DNA of 64,000 nucleotides from Rattus norvegicus (GCF_036323735.1 NC_086020.1:88174210-88238209), one strand, 5' to 3'; shown: positions 12,398-23,308, numbered from the stretch's first letter. Numbers and translations are program-made. The notes: generated by a model not told the origin, from the letters alone.

Positions 12398-13491
12398 TTA
12401 CTTTCATGCTTTTTCTAGGGTGTACTTTCCCTCCTTATGGTGTAGTTTTCCATGTATTATGCTTTGTACGACTGGAATTGTGGAAAGATACTGTGTAAAT
12501 TTGTTTTAATCGTGAAATATCTTGGTTTCTCGACCTATGTTAATTGAGAGTTTTGCTGGATATAGTAACCTGGGCTAGCCTTTCTGTTCTCTTAGGGTCT
12601 GTATGACATCTGTCCAGGATAGTCTGCTTTCGTAGTTTCTGGTGAGAAGTCTGGTGTAATTCTGATAGGTCTGCTTTATATGTTACTTGACATTTTTCTT
12701 TTATTACTTTTATTATTTTTACTTTTTTTTCTGCATTTGGTGTTTTGATTATCATGTGACAGAAGGAGTTTCTTCTCTGATTCAGTCTATTTGGAGTTCT
12801 GTAGATTTCTTGTATGTCCGTGGGCATCTCTTTCTTTAGGTGGCAGAACCATTCTTCTATAATTTTTGTTTATGATATTTATTGGCCCTGTAAGTTGGGA
12901 ATCTTTACTCTCTTCTATACCTATTATCCTTATGTTTGGTCATCTCATTGAGTCCTGGATTTCCTGAATGTTTTGAGTTAGGAGCTTTTTGCATTTTGAA
13001 TTTTCTTTGACTATTGTGTCAATGTCTTCTATGGTATGTTTTTGCAGCTGAGATTCTCTCTTCTATCTCTTTTATTCTGTTGGTGATGCTTGCATCTATG
13101 TCTCCTGATCTCTTTTCTAGGATTTTTATCTCTAGGGTTGTCTCTCTTTGTGATTTCTTTATTATTTCTATTTCCATTTTTAGGTCTTAGATGGTTTTGT
13201 TCAATTACTTCACCTGTTTTATTGGATTATCCTGTCATTCTTTAAGGGATTTTTGTGCTTCCTCTTTAAGGGCTTCTACCTGTTTACCTGTGTTCTCCTG
13301 TATTTCTTTAAGGGAGCTTTTTATGTCCCTCTTAAGGTCTTCTTTCATCATCATGAGACGTCATTTTAGACCCTAATCTTGCTCTTCTGGTGTGATGGGG
13401 CATCCAGGATTTGTTATCTATCATGAGAGAACTGGATTCTGATGATGACAAGTAGCCTTTGTTTCTGCTGTTTGTGCTTACCTCTTGCCAT
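12398..13491 (-). pseudogene. Degraded L1 ORF1 remnant
   Basis: The start codon position is recognisable at 13489-13491, where a CAT on the plus strand occupies the place of ORF1 starts in younger copies. The RRM and CTD region is readable near 12540-12827 (IQEIYRTPNRLNQRRNSF, then VTYKADLSELHQTS), with several differences from the younger ORF1. Frameshifts separate the pieces. The coiled-coil part near 13020-13340 is only partly aligned. No functional product is expected. Confidence 0.82.
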
Positions 13492-14640
13492 CTGGTTATC
13501 ACTAGTGCCACCTGCTCTTGCTGTCTCTGAGTAAGTCTCTCTTTCCCATGACCCTGGTTGTGTCAGAACTCCTCAGAGTCCAGCTGTCTCTGTGATTCTG
13601 TGATTCTGTGATTCTGGAATCCTGTGATCCTGAGAAACTGGGTGTGTCAGAGCTCCTGGGAGTCAAGCTGCCTTGGGATTCTGAAATCCTAGTGTGACCA
13701 AGCTTCTGAGGTCCTGTTGTGTTACAATTACTGAGAGTCAAGCTTTCTATGGATGTTGCAGGAGTGGGTGGGGAGCCAGAGGCTTGGTTTGGCTCCAAGT
13801 ACAGGTGTAAGCTGAAAGGAACCTGTGCCACTGGCTGGGTGGGGGTTAGTGTTTCCCTGGTTCCTGTGGAGGTCCCAGTTATGCTGGGTGTTGGGAAAGA
13901 TGTTGTGGTCTCAACTGTGATCGTAAGAATGCCAAAGCTCTAGTGCCCCTGAATGTGTCCAATCTCCCGGGAGTGGAGCTTCCTCTGTGATCCTGTAACC
14001 CTGGATATTTCAGAGTACCTGACAGTTGGGCTCCCTCTGGTTGTTGTAGAAGTGGGTGCAGAGCCAGCACTCTAGGCCTGCTCAAGGTGCAGGTTCAAAC
14101 TGTGATCCTGGGCATGTTAAGACACTTGTGAGTTGACCTTACTCTGGTTGTTATGTGACTGGGTGCAGAGCCAGTGCACGAGGTCTGCTCAGGGCACAGG
14201 TTCAGACCAAAAGGAACTCATGTCACTGGCTGGGCAGGGGTTCCTGTGTCCCTGGGTCCTGGGGAACCTGATTTCTTTGTGTTTTGGGGCAGATGTTACC
14301 GCCTCTCCTGTGATCCTGGGCAGTTCAGACTACCAGGGTGTTGGGCTTCCTCTGGGTGTTGTAAGAGTGGGTGCAAAGCCAGCACTCCTGATCTGATCCT
14401 GGTGCAGGTTCAAACTGGAAGGTACCCATGCCACTGACCAGGCAGGGGTTCCTGCGACCTTGGATCCTGGGGTTCCCAGTTATTCCAAGTGTTCAGACAG
14501 TTCTTGTGTGTGTCCCCCTCACCTGTGATCCTGGACATGTTAGATAGAGCACCTGGAAGTCAGGCTTCCTCTGGAGGTTGTGCGAATGGGTGTGGAGCCA
14601 GAGCCTCAAGTCTGCTCAGGTCACAGTTTCCTTACATTTC
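13492..14640 (-). repeat. Tandem monomer array, 5' UTR of old L1
   Basis: A GC-rich block upstream of the old ORF1 made of diverged tandem units of about 210 bp. A marker resembling GTGGGTGCAGAGCCAG recurs at about 13754, 14043, 14149, 14358 and 14577; the 106-bp spacing between two of them implies a deleted unit. Other shared words are TGTGATCCTGG and GGGGTTCCTG. Monomeric 5' UTRs with promoter activity are typical of murine L1, but this sequence differs from the 5' UTRs at 3917-4605 and 41370-42074, so the element belongs to a different, older L1 type. Confidence 0.75.
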
Positions 14641-15369
14641 TTAAGTATGGTTTTATGGCTTTCTGTTGTCACAAATTATGTTTCTAATATACTTAAGAAA
14701 AGTAAACTGTATCTTTAAATAAAAAAAACAAGTGTTTTTCCTAGTTCAAATATTTTCAATATTTAAATATATTTAATTCTTTTTATAATTTTGCTTCTCA
14801 ATTGGCCATTTTTCATCGTGCCTTGCTTTTGTATTCTTCCCTTTAAAAAAATATTTTCTAGGGTGGTACAAGATGCATTTTATTGAGGGTGTGCCTAGGA
14901 CGTAACTGGTTGCCCACAATTTGGGTTAGAAAAAGCATATACAGAGTACGACAAAAGACAGTTTATCCCACTGGGATGAAGATAAGCGGAAAGCACATTT
15001 TTAGACCAAGAGTGTCATTGTAAAACTCCATGTACCACTAATGAATTTGTCTCTCTGTAATTCTCAGGAGATTAGTCTTATTCTGGGACACTCGATGACA
15101 ATTTGGATCATGAAAGCTGAGGTCAAGTTGACCTAAATCTGCATATTTCTCTCCTCACAACCATTTTTTAAAATCTTACATGCTCTCTTGTCTGAAATGT
15201 TCCCTGAGCTGAAAGTAGTTATAGACAGCCATCAGGAATCAATTGTCCAACTTCATAAACAGAATTCACAGCAGCAATAAGGCAAGTATGCTAAAGCAAA
15301 CAAAAAGTATGTGATAAAACTGGAACAACCAGATTTTTAAAATATCTTCTGAGATTATAACATAATTAT
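14641..15369. other. AT-rich sequence without recognised feature
   Basis: No reading frame or repeat family recognised between the old L1 5' UTR and the next L1 fragment. Confidence 0.55.
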
Positions 15370-15960
15370 ATCATTACTCCTCCAGTTTCCTCCCTCCAAA
15401 TTCTCCTGTGTACCCCTACACCTCCCACTTTCTTTTAACTTCATGGCCTATGTTTTTAGGACTGGCCACTTGCCATTGGATAACTAATTGGTGTGCTCTT
15501 CCCTGGGAAAGACTATTACTCCTGTTCTCGATATTTATTAGTTGCCTTTAGTTCTTTGTTTAAGAATAAGGCCTCATGAGCTTTTACCCATCCTCATTAG
15601 GATGTCCTTAGTGTTGTCCTTCTTCGGGCAGTCATAATGAAACTTTATGGATACAGCCTCTCCATCATTTCCATAACAAACTTTCTGTTCCTCTGGCTCT
15701 CAAAATCTTTCATCTTCCACGGTGATCCCCGTGCCTTTGGTGCAGGAGTTATGTTATATGTGGATCATCTAGGATTTCATTCCGCAACTCTGCATTTTTG
15801 ATCTTTTATGAATTTCTATTTTTGTCTCCATCTGTTGCAAAGAAACAATTCCTTTATTGGAGGGAAAAACGTTGAGGGCTGTACTTATCTGTGAGTATAA
15901 GGACAAATATTTAGAATGTAGTTAGAATTGTGCTGGTTTCATAAAGTTGTGACAATCAGC
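15370..15960 (-). mobile_element. Old Lx-type L1 3' UTR fragment
   Basis: The segment resembles the reverse complement of the long 3' UTR of ancient murine Lx-class L1: the CTCCTCCAGTTTCCTCCCTC start, the AACTAATTGGTGTGCTC stretch, and the TATAAGGACAAATATTTAG block near its right end. It is distinct from the 3' UTR of the young copies here. Edges are approximate. Confidence 0.65.
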
Positions 15961-16155
15961 TTTTTTATTGTTGTGTATTACACTCTGTTCCTGTAAATTA
16001 CTTGTTGTGATTGTTTGAGTCTATAGAGTAAGATACTCTATTCCAGGAATAAGCTGTGGTGACCACAGTTTGTTGAAGATTGTTTTTCTGCCTCATTTTC
16101 TTAACTTACTCAGCGAACAGATACTCATTAGATCCTCTCCTACAATTTTATGAAG
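15961..16155. other. No recognised feature
   Basis: Short AT-rich spacer before the TG-rich tract. Confidence 0.5.
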
Positions 16156-16810
16156 TGTGTGTGTGTGTGTGTGTGTGTATCTGTGTGTGTCTGCTTGTTT
16201 TTGTGTGTGTGTTTGTCTGCTTTTTTGTCTGTGTGTGAGTATCTATCTGTGTGTGTGTCTATGTGTCTGTGTGTGTATGTGTGTGTATGTGTGTGTCTAT
16301 GTATGTGTATGTGTGTGTCTATGTGTGTGTCTGTGTCTGTGTGTGTGTGCTTGCTTGTCTGCTTGTTTGTCTTTGTGTGTGCCTGTGTGTCTGTGTGTGT
16401 CACTCTCTCAGTGTGTGTTTGACTATGTCTGTATGGGTCTCTGTGTATCTGTGTGTTTCTGTGGGTGTATATGTTTCTGTTTGTGTTTATCTGTCTGTCT
16501 GTGTCTGTGTGTCTTTGTGTGTGTCTACATTTGTTTGTGTGTTTGTGTTTATGTTTGTGTCTGGTCCTTGTCTGTGTGTGTTTGTGTCTATGTCTCTGTC
16601 TGTCTGTCTGTGTCTGTGTCTGTATGACTATATGTCTGTATTTGTGTGTTTGTGTGTGTCTGTGTTTGTAAATGTCTGTCTGTATCTGCTGCTATGTCCA
16701 TCTGTGTGTGCATGTGTCTGTGTGTCTATGTATGTCTGTGTCTCTGTGTGTCTATGTGCAGGCATCTATGTGTGTGTCTGTATGTCTGTGTCTATGTCTC
16801 TGTGTATATG
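16156..16810. repeat. Long degenerate (TG)n/(TCTG)n tract
   Basis: About 655 bp made almost wholly of TG, TCTG, TTTG and TATG words. Stop codons are rare in such sequence, so long frames appear on both strands (for example 187 codons at 16251-16811 of mostly Cys, Val, Leu and Ser). These are composition artefacts. Alternating purine-pyrimidine DNA of this kind can adopt Z-form. Confidence 0.95.
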
Positions 16811-16859
16811 AGATGCTGATATCCTGAGGGAACTGGTAAAGGACTAATGTCGACCCTCC

Positions 16860-17240
16860 TGGGTTCCCTGCAGTTTTTGACACCTGCTGAGCCCTACTGA
16901 TGAATGTAGAAGCCTTTTGTTCCTAGCAAAGGAATGCCCTGGCCTGGGGTAGCAACACACCTGAGCATACACCTGGGCAATGGTCCATTTGTTCCTGTCT
17001 TTTGTTCTCAATCTTTGTTCCTGGGACTTAGACTGGTCTTCCTGGATTTCTCCCCAGTAAATTGGGGCATGTCTTCAGTCTTTTGTTCCAGAAGCCTTAA
17101 GCCAGGTTTTCCCACTGTGCTTCCTGGAATTTTCCACCCTGTGAACTTGGGGTATATATTTTGTGAATAAAGCTACAGAATGTCAATCTTATGATAGGAA
17201 TGACCTGAATATGTGTGTTTTTAATCCCGCAGGCTTACGC
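16860..17240 (+). mobile_element. Probable solo LTR, ERV2-like architecture
   Basis: The segment has a TATA-like GGTATATATT followed within about 10 bp by GAATAAAGC (poly(A) signal near 17166-17171), preceded by several repeats of a CTTTTGTTC/CTTTGTTCC word. This compact TATA-AATAAA layout suits a rodent ERV2-type LTR on the plus strand. I cannot place the ends or name the family. Confidence 0.45.
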
Positions 17241-17599
17241 CGAGTTCTTGTGTGCCATGTTGGTGTGGGCATCGATAGACTAATGCTGGTATATTTTTAG
17301 TGTAAAATGTAGTTGTCTCCTAATCCTATAAATCCATGCTTGCTGGGTTCAGCAACTCTTTTTTAAAGTTGTTCTACTTGCTCCTCTATTTCCAATATTG
17401 TTTAGGACATGATTTGATGATCTTTGATCAAATTATGTACTCCTTAAAAATTAATTTTATGCATTATTTTGTTTCAACTGGAAATTTGTCCCTTATGTAG
17501 CTTGTTGTTTCCTTGAAACAGAAATCTTCAGGCCTTCATTCCTTTGATAAGATTAATAATCTAAAGTTTGAGGTGGAAATGTTTGGAACTAAAAGAATA

Positions 17600-18150
17600 A
17601 AAAATACAGCCAAGAAATCAGAAGTTTAGAAATGCTATCTCACCCCTAAGAAGCCCTAAATACCTCAAATTCCAGACCCTGTTCTCTGCCTATAAGTATG
17701 TTAAAGGTCACATTTCTTGAGCCTGCTCTCCCAGGAACTAGATAAAAGGGCTTAAGATAAGTCCTTAAATACATGATCAGACCTAGTAAAGATAACAGGA
17801 AGCTTCTCCCAGGAACTAGCTGACCATAAATTTAGATTACAATCTTAAAAGCAATCTTGAGAGACAGGAAGCTTCTTCTTGTGGTTTTTCACTGGTATTC
17901 TGGACATTTTCCAATGACCCCATCCCTAGCCCCTTGGGTTGTGGCTTCTTTCTTTAAATACCCCTTCTCTCAGCTACTCGACATTGAACTCTTCTACCCC
18001 TGCATGGGATATGAGTCTCGACCCCAGTGCACTGGTTCCTATCAATAAACCGCATGTGATTACAGCAAGGACGGTCTTATGTGAGTTCTGGGGGGGGGGG
18101 TCTCATCATCCCGAGACTTGAGTGAGAGTCTCCTCACTCCAAGGGTCTTT
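17600..18150 (+). mobile_element. Solo LTR of gammaretrovirus-like (class I ERV) type
   Basis: The right half has the signature order of murine class I LTRs: a CCCCTTCTCTCAGC stretch after an AAATACCCC TATA-like element, TCTCGACCCCAGTGC, the poly(A) signal in ATCAATAAACC near 18045-18050, a G10 run at about 18092, CCCGAGACTTGAGTGAG, and an end near GGGTCTTTAA. CAGGAAGCTTCT and CCCAGGAACTAG each occur twice in the U3-like part. No internal proviral sequence (gag, pol or env) is seen on either side, so this is a solo LTR. The left end is uncertain. Confidence 0.7.
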
Positions 18151-18784
18151 AAGACCATGTGTATGAATATGGAGAATAGTGCCATGCCAAAAATCAAAAA
18201 CAAACAAAATAACTTTACTGTTTGTAAAGTATTTGACTTATTTCCCTAAGATACACTGCCACAAAACTAAAACTCTACACCCTTAGTCACACAGTAAAAC
18301 TGTCTAACTCTTTAACATCCTTTTTAGTCAATTCTCATGGATCTCCAAACATCTACAGGTGACGAAGTACATGATAGTGAGCCACAGATCAAATGAGGAG
18401 TTAGAAAATGGTGGGATGATGCTTGAAAGAATAACAGAACTTGTATTGAACATTGTATAGAGGCTCCTGCAATAGCAGTATGTCCATACTGCAACATTTC
18501 AGGTTGTTCAGCCCCTTAGAATCAAGTCATACTTATCTCTGCTACCTGAAATACTCAGCAGTTGCCTATTTATTTTAATTTTGTGGTGTTTTCATTCTTT
18601 AAAGCTAGAACCATGACATAAAAGAGATTCTTTAAATTATCTCTTAAAGATAAATATGAAGAATACTAAAATGATGCACAATATTAACTCATCTAGTTAT
18701 ATCTACTGTATCTTGATTATAATTGTTGAAAAGATGGAGGATTTTGTTTTGAATATTTGCTTTTACTTTTATGTGTTTCAGTGT
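18151..18784. other. No recognised feature
   Basis: AT-rich spacer with no recognised gene or repeat. Confidence 0.5.
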
Positions 18785-18985
18785 TTTGCTGGTGTATGTA
18801 CGCTTGTATACTATGTGTGTGACTGGAGCCAACAGCGGCCATAGAGGGAGCTGGATTTTCTGGAAGGGGAGTTACTTATGGCTAGAAGCTGGCCTGTGGG
18901 ATTGGGAAACTGAGCACAAGTCCTTTGCAAGAGTAGCAAGTACTCTTAACTGCAAAGCCATCTATCTCTGCATCTCTGAGACATG
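18785..18985 (-). mobile_element. B3-type SINE, antisense, diverged
   Basis: The plus strand reads the reverse complement of a B3/B2-class SINE, ending with the GCAAGAGTAGCAAGTACTC stretch and GCCATCTATCTCTGCATC, which correspond to the SINE head (GGCTGGAGAGATGGC family). The internal match is moderate. Confidence 0.6.
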
Positions 18986-20849
18986 GACTTTTATGATAAA
19001 TTTGAGATTTTTATTTCTTGGTTAATTTTGAGATTTGGTATTATTTTTATCATCACTGAGTCTTGGAGAGCTTAAAGCATATTGTGAAATAATTTGGTTT
19101 TACTAGACTGGTAAACAGACTACAGAGACAGCAAAATCACACTTGCACTTTCATTAAATTCTTGGTAGCAAAGTCTTTAGTTATCAACCAGTGGTTTACC
19201 AGGCTTATTTGTATTTTATGTAAGAAATAAACTTTAGAAGATATATAGAATTCACTTTATTATGACAAATACAATGAAGTTTATGAAATCTCTTATGGGA
19301 AACTCATGGGAAGAAATATTTAGGTTTCTGTTTTCTTGATGAGAAGTGGTAAGTAATGATGCCAACTGTTCTAGATGTTCTACTTTTTAAGATCTTCCTG
19401 GGGCCTCTCACTGTATGTTTTCTTTAATTCTCTATGAGGAACTAAATAGATTCTTTCCAGTACTTCATATTGGAGAACGCTGTCATTGTGAGCTCTACTA
19501 AAATGGTGAATCTTTGAAAAGGAGACAATAGAAACTGAGAATGGCTGATAGATGAGAAACTAGGTTATTTCCCAATACCAGCCTCTGTAGAGATTAACAA
19601 AATTGATTTGGGGAGGTAATTCTGAATAGTCTCCTTTTATGTGAAAGAACCTTAGAGCATGAACACATTAGAAAATTAAAATAATTTGGTAATTGCTTAG
19701 TGATTCATAAACACAGCTAAATTAGATTGTCCGTGAGACTAACCAGGACTGGAAGGCTGATTGACTTATTGCTAATGTAGCAGTTTCTATATATTTAATG
19801 ATTAAGATGTATGAGTAATATGTTTAATCAAATTAATCCTTAATGCTTTTCACTGGAACTCCCAATACAACTTGGTAACTCATTCAAGATCTTTCAAATC
19901 TGCTAGTGGGCTTCATGTCCTATGTTTATGTAAAATACTTGACTAAAGATTTTTAGTAACTGGACATTTTTTTACATGGGGCACATCAGTAGATGAAAAA
20001 AATTTTCATATCCATCAGACAATTATAACAATGATAGTAGTCATCAGGTGGTAGCTTAAAGAGATGTGGATTTTCCATATTAGGCCTGGCAGTGGTTAGG
20101 AGTTGAAGATGTGGTCTTCAGCAGCTCCAAAGCACTGGCTCACCATCTTACAGATCCTATGTGTACCTCTGTGGTCCATGTTTAAATACAGACATGTTTG
20201 TTCCATTATACTTTTCTTCATACTTTCTTTCTTCTTCATTTGCTTTTCACTTTCCTGACAGATCTAAATCAGGCTCGGTTCATCACCCATCAGCCTGTGT
20301 TCTTTTCCTTAACCCCCTCCCTGGTCAGCTCCTAAGATGGGGAAAGCTGAAAGGCACAGATTTGTTTTGGAGTTCTTTGTTTGTTTGTTTGTTTTTTAGC
20401 AGTCTCTCACCGTGAATGTATCAGGATCTTTAAACCACTTCATACTTGGTTACCTGGGTAACTACTTACATATTCCATGTCTTCACACTCATAAGCCTTC
20501 ATCAGTAAACTGAAAGCCATTATTACCAAAAGAATTTTTCTTTTGCTTCCTCCTTGAAAGGAACAAATTATTCAGCATTGAACTTGAGACCTACTCACAC
20601 CACACTTCCTGTTGTGACTTCCCCCTTGATTCATCTGTCATACTCCTCTGATGCTGAACACAACTTTACATCTAGTTTGGATAAAGCAAGACTAGAATAA
20701 TACCACAGACTCACTTAGGAAAGATCAAGCAGGACATCTGTTGCACCTGAAATTCTTCCTTTTGGATCATCTTGCTCATGTACTCTGAATTCCTTCACAA
20801 CCACGTATATTTTAATATGAACAAAATTATAAACATACTAAGATGGATA
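18986..20849. other. Sequence without recognised genes
   Basis: About 1.9 kb of AT-rich DNA. A short (TTTG)n run lies near 20381-20396. I recognise no coding region. Confidence 0.5.
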
Positions 20850-21570
20850 GGGGGAAAGTCTAGGAGACCTCAATACTACATAAAGAACCACAGGCAAATA
20901 AAAAATGTCAAAAGCAGAAAAAATAGACTTCCTCAGGGAAAACCACACCAATTGGTTATCAAATACAAAACACTTAGCCCTAAAAACATTCATAGAAGTA
21001 ATATTATTGTTGGGATTCAAACCCAGGACAAACAGCTGAGGTACATACTTATATACCAAGTCAGACATGGCCTCCATGTGCTCCCAGCATCCCTCAGTCC
21101 CTACTTGCCTACCCAGCCCTCTGTTCCAGCCCAGAGACTTATTTTCCCTACCCCAAACTCCCAGAGTATATTTTCTATATAATCCAGACCTTTTGTTCTC
21201 TCCTTCCTTCTCTCTTCTCTTCCCCTCTTACATTTTCTTTCTCCCTGAATGTGCATGCTCTTTCTTTCTCCTCCCCACTCTCCCTGTCTTTCTCCCCATA
21301 ACTACTTCCCTAGCCTCATTCCTTGGGACCAGTTAGAGGTACTGCCTTGATATACTTTAATCTGGCTTGAATTGTCTCATTTCACCAGTGGAGAAATAAC
21401 ATATCAATTATACAGGCTGAGCAGGTTGTATTTGTGTATAGGAATATATGTAACAACAACTAATGAAAAGGAAAGATGGCAAAAAATTTGAAAGAGAGCA
21501 AGGAGGTTATATGGGAGGATTTGGAGGGAGGAAAAAGAGGGGAGAAATGATGTAATTCTAAAATGAAAGT
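20850..21570 (+). mobile_element. Lx-type L1 3' UTR, split by an insertion
   Basis: The two ends match neighbouring parts of an ancient Lx-type L1 3' UTR in sense orientation: 20850-21010 (CCACAGGCAAATAAAAAATG, then CCAATTGGTTATCAAATAC) and 21398-21570 (ATTATACAGGCTGAGCAGG, AGGAATATATGTAACAAC, then GGAGGATTTGGAGGGAGG). In intact copies these are contiguous. About 390 bp of unrelated sequence lies between them. Confidence 0.65.
21011..21397. other. Insert of unknown family inside the Lx 3' UTR
   Basis: A C/T-rich segment of about 390 bp interrupting the old L1 3' UTR. It contains a B-box-like GGGATTCAAACCC near 21014-21026 and a long pyrimidine-rich run at 21190-21300. No clear target-site duplication is left. 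It may be an old SINE-like or LTR-like insertion. Confidence 0.4.
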
Positions 21571-22304
21571 GTTATGATAAAAGCAAAAATAATCTATTTG
21601 AGAAATTCTTCAGACATCACTTATTCCATTTACCAAAAATAATAGCAATGAACAAAAAAGGAAAAAATGGAGAGGAAAGTTTTCTTCCTGTCATTTACAA
21701 GAGTTCAAATTCAATATAAATGTGACCAAGAAAGAGTGGTTTAGAAGACCAGATTCGGCCTCTGAGACCATTGTACTTATAAATTAGAGTTCCTGTGCAC
21801 CATATACAAGACTGAGCTTTACCATGCTTCAATAGTGCATGCAGTCAACTCCCCAGAAGCAATGTATGCACTACTGTTGTGTCTGAGCTTCTACATTCAA
21901 AGTAATTCAATGTAAAGGGATGAATTCCCCAAAGCCCCAGATGTATTTTACCCCAGAATTTCCCCTTTATGCAAAGGAGGACCCTGTGTGCTGTTAGAAC
22001 ACCTGTGCTCCACAAATTGCCTCTAAGCTTTTCTTAGTGGCTAATCCTCTTTCAAGTGATGCCTTCCTTTGCATAAATTCTCCCAGGGAAAACAAAGCAA
22101 AGAAACAAACAAACAAAAAACAAAACCAAAAAACAAACCCAAAAGCACTTCAGTGTTCCTGAAAGGAAGCAAAATAAAGATAATTTTGGTTTGAGTAGCT
22201 TTACTAAGAACTTCCAGCATGCTTAGTCATTTAAGCACAGAAACAAGTTTAGATTTTTTTACATATATAAATTTAAAATCCAAGAACATCACTCCAGGTC
22301 TTTT
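21571..22304. other. No recognised gene; A/C-rich stretch near 22088-22145
   Basis: Mostly unrecognised sequence with an AAAC-rich run, possibly the eroded tail of an old retroposon. Confidence 0.45.
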
Positions 22305-22388
22305 AGAAATGCTCTTAGTTGGGCTGGAGAGATGGCTCAGCCGTTAAAGGCTAGGCTCACAACCAAAATATAAGAAATGCTCTTAGTT
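22305..22388 (+). mobile_element. Minimal B2 SINE with large internal deletion, flanked by a 16-bp TSD
   Basis: The B2 head (GGGCTGGAGAGATGGCTCAG) starts at 22321, and after about 30 bp the sequence jumps to GGCTCACAACCA, which belongs to the B2 middle, and then an A-rich tail. The 52-bp body sits between perfect copies of AGAAATGCTCTTAGTT at 22305-22320 and 22373-22388. The edge reads TTTT/AGAAA, fitting L1 endonuclease. The tRNA-like B box is gone, so it cannot be transcribed as a normal B2. Confidence 0.85.
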
Positions 22389-22540
22389 AGTCTAATAGAG
22401 TAGAAGCCATGCTTTCCAGCCTTAAAGTGACTTAGCCAGGCAAGTCGCTTTTATAAAAAACAACAAGCAGTACCTCCACAGGGACTGCTTTGGTCTACCA
22501 TTTGTTTTGAAAAATTGCTCAAACAGAAGACTTATAAATG

Positions 22541-22575
<35 letters not shown>

Positions 22576-23083
22576 TTTAAGCCCTGGCTCCCAAAACTCT
22601 GAAAACAAAAGTTTTAAATCTCTATCTTAAACTTTTCTGATCTCCATATGGCTTCACCAACTCCTTTAGTTCACTCATGAAACAAATGATTATAAGTCAA
22701 AGGACATATTCCTTGGATGGCAGAGGAGCACACCACTTCCTTCTCCTCTGTTCAGTGTTAGAGAGAAGGGCTACTGAGGAGCTTGCCCTTTGTTCCTCCT
22801 ATTCCTCATTCCCACCAGACTCTGGAAAGGTCCAGTAGCCTCAGTTCTTTCCTTGTGTGGGGTATAAGGGGTGAAGAGGTGAAGATGGACCTCCTTCAGT
22901 GCCTTCAGCTCAGGTTAGCTGAGCCACAGATAAGGACATGTACTGCTTTTCTCTTTTTCTCTGTTACAACTTCTGAGAGCTATTATTTTTTAGCCTAAAA
23001 CCACCTCTTGGTTACCAAGGGATTATTTCCTTGCTGCTTACACTAAAGAAGAATGAAAAATATTGACATATTCAAAGTCACTT
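22389..23083. other. No recognised gene; contains a (GTT)n run
   Basis: Unrecognised sequence between two SINEs, with a GTT trinucleotide repeat at 22541-22577. Confidence 0.5.
22541..22577. repeat. (GTT)n microsatellite
   Basis: About 11 GTT units followed by a T run. Confidence 0.95.
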
Positions 23084-23308
23084 AAAAATAAAAATTTCAA
23101 GGGCTGGAGAGTTGGCTCAGCAGTTAGAAGCACTGACTGCTCTTCCAGAGGTCCTGAGTTCAAATCCCAGCAACCACATGGTGGCTCGCAACCATCTGTA
23201 ATGAGATCTGATGCCCTCTTCTGGTGCGTCTGAAGACAGCTACAATGTACTCATATATAATAAATCAATAAAATGTTTAAAAAAATAAATAAAAAATAAA
23301 AATTTCAA
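23084..23308 (+). mobile_element. B2 SINE, nearly full length, with 17-bp TSD
   Basis: A tRNA-derived SINE transcribed by RNA polymerase III and moved by L1 proteins. The body starts at 23101 with the B2 head, has A-box-like GGCTCAGCAG and B-box-like GAGTTCAAATCCC near 23156-23168, then the B2 middle and tail (GATGCCCTCTTCTGGTG, then an A-rich end with ATAAATAAA). Perfect copies of AAAAATAAAAATTTCAA at 23084-23100 and 23292-23308 flank it, with a CTT/AAAA edge. Confidence 0.95.

Larger units (their letters stand above)
9476..14640 (-). mobile_element. Older L1, degraded, 3' part missing
   Basis: A second minus-strand L1, clearly older than the first: it can be followed against the copies at 1-4605 and 50639-53784 through ORF2, ORF1 and into a different, monomer-type 5' UTR, but with many substitutions and indels. 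Its left end stops inside ORF2 near 9485, at sequence matching about 52300; the ORF2 C-terminus, 3' UTR and poly(A) tail are absent. L1 insertions normally lose 5' rather than 3' sequence, so this end was probably lost later by deletion or rearrangement. About 80 bp is also missing close to that end. Confidence 0.9.

Noticed and set aside
16251..16811. 187-codon Cys/Val-rich open frame in the TG tract
   Set aside because: All frames of both strands are nearly stop-free because TG/TCTG repeats rarely form stop codons. The translation is pure repeat composition.
22541..22577. Tandem short repeats considered as a CRISPR-like array
   Set aside because: It is a plain GTT microsatellite. No array of spaced direct repeats exists in the window, and the DNA is mammalian.
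23101..23170. tRNA-like promoter boxes considered as a tRNA gene
   Set aside because: The A- and B-box-like words belong to a B2 SINE with tail and TSDs, and no cloverleaf with an anticodon arm is formed.
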